From a bacterium (GTDB taxonomy: Bacteria > Planctomycetota > JAFGQW01): 64,000 nucleotides of DNA. A model generated the notes under the pieces. The model ran no database searches. It was given only the letters and a program-made list of their open reading frames with translations, and had not been told where the DNA came from. Numbering within the stretch: position 1 is the stretch's first letter; each line of letters starts with the position of its first letter. The position numbers and the translations under genes were made by a program. The stretch is from the NCBI GenBank assembly GCA_030426805.1, contig JAUHXU010000002.1, positions 372,001 to 436,000 of the forward strand. The letters run 5' to 3'. Shown in pieces: positions 63,754-64,000 of this stretch.

Positions 63754-64000
63754 ATGCGCAGATTCCTGACCACCGGTGCAGCGTTGGCACTACTCGGCGG
63801 CGTCGCCGTCGCCCAGGTTCCGATCCCGGCGTTCGCTCGGACGTTCACGTCCGCGACGCTGACCCGCGGCTTGCTGTTCCAGGCGCCGGGTGACTTCCGG
63901 ATCGTCGCCGTCCAGGTGCCCGACGAGTCGGCGTTCGGCACGCAGCACTTCGCGGTCTACAACATGGCCACGCAGCCGCCGATGTATTCGAGCGCGACCG
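63754..64000 (+). CDS. Exported protein, 5' part (3' end outside window)
   Basis: Signal peptide MRRFLTTGAALALLGGVAVAQ, then a mature start (VPIPAFARTFTSATLTRG, FQAPGDFRIVAVQVPDESAFGTQHFAVYN) suggesting a beta-sandwich or propeller secreted protein like those elsewhere in the window. TAGGAGAG precedes the ATG and a strong promoter lies upstream. Only 82 residues are visible, so family assignment is not possible. Confidence 0.75.
   Translation, partial: MRRFLTTGAALALLGGVAVAQVPIPAFARTFTSATLTRGLLFQAPGDFRIVAVQVPDESAFGTQHFAVYNMATQPPMYSSAT

Overview
The window is one contiguous, very GC-rich and densely coded bacterial chromosome segment. It holds 54 protein genes on both strands, many with GTG starts and 4-base ATGA/GTGA overlaps, and no RNA genes, insertion sequences, phage genes or CRISPR arrays that I could see. 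An OprP-type porin, MscS-type channels and numerous signal-peptide proteins point to a Gram-negative envelope. The mix of secreted beta-propeller proteins sharing one C-terminal domain, HEAT-repeat proteins, a FecR-type anti-sigma fusion and Ser/Thr kinase signalling looks most like a planctomycete-type bacterium. That placement is an inference from gene content only.

Layout. 1-11.8 kb: the 3' part of polynucleotide phosphorylase, a large exported HEAT protein, an ABC exporter, a membrane glycosyltransferase-like protein with diacylglycerol kinase, and a run of small housekeeping genes (DUF3817, YciH/SUI1, acyl-CoA thioesterase, DinB, GNAT). 11.8-25.5 kb: five of the window's secreted proteins and their neighbours, namely three reverse-strand propeller proteins (11.8-13.0, 16.5-17.7, 24.3-25.5 kb) and one forward (20.1-21.4 kb), with a radical SAM/SPASM enzyme, DUF2058, MgtE, transketolase, an M20 hydrolase, an HtpX-like protease and a zinc-ribbon protein. 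25.5-26.0 kb is a non-coding block with four copies of a 21-bp element in two orientations. 26-29.5 kb: ECF sigma factor, a FecR/HEAT membrane anti-sigma candidate and an exported HEAT protein. 29.6-33 kb: a two-subunit lipoate ligase (LplA plus LplB), imidazolonepropionase and a PfkB kinase. 33-40.6 kb: exported proteins, a DHODH/ferredoxin fusion, HEAT protein, porin and another propeller.

40.7-51.1 kb is the most interesting part. A 1169-residue MscK-like channel diverges from a run of Ser/Thr kinase, PP2C phosphatase, sigma-54 activator and CASTOR/POLLUX-type RCK channel. The activator's receiver domain has alanine where the phosphorylated aspartate should be, so the neighbouring kinase/phosphatase pair may control it instead. 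Immediately downstream lies a near-consensus sigma-54 promoter (GG-N10-GC) in front of an exported gamma-glutamyltransferase, which makes that gene the natural target.

51.1-64 kb: an acidic/basic small-protein pair, a seven-helix membrane protein, a KamA-family radical SAM enzyme, a second gamma-glutamyltransferase that lacks a signal peptide, GNAT, an LVIVD-repeat secreted protein, an AraC regulator divergent from a VOC protein, and a three-gene reverse-strand operon encoding a DUF4344 metallopeptidase, a secreted SecD-P1-like protein and an unknown exported protein. The window ends inside another exported protein.
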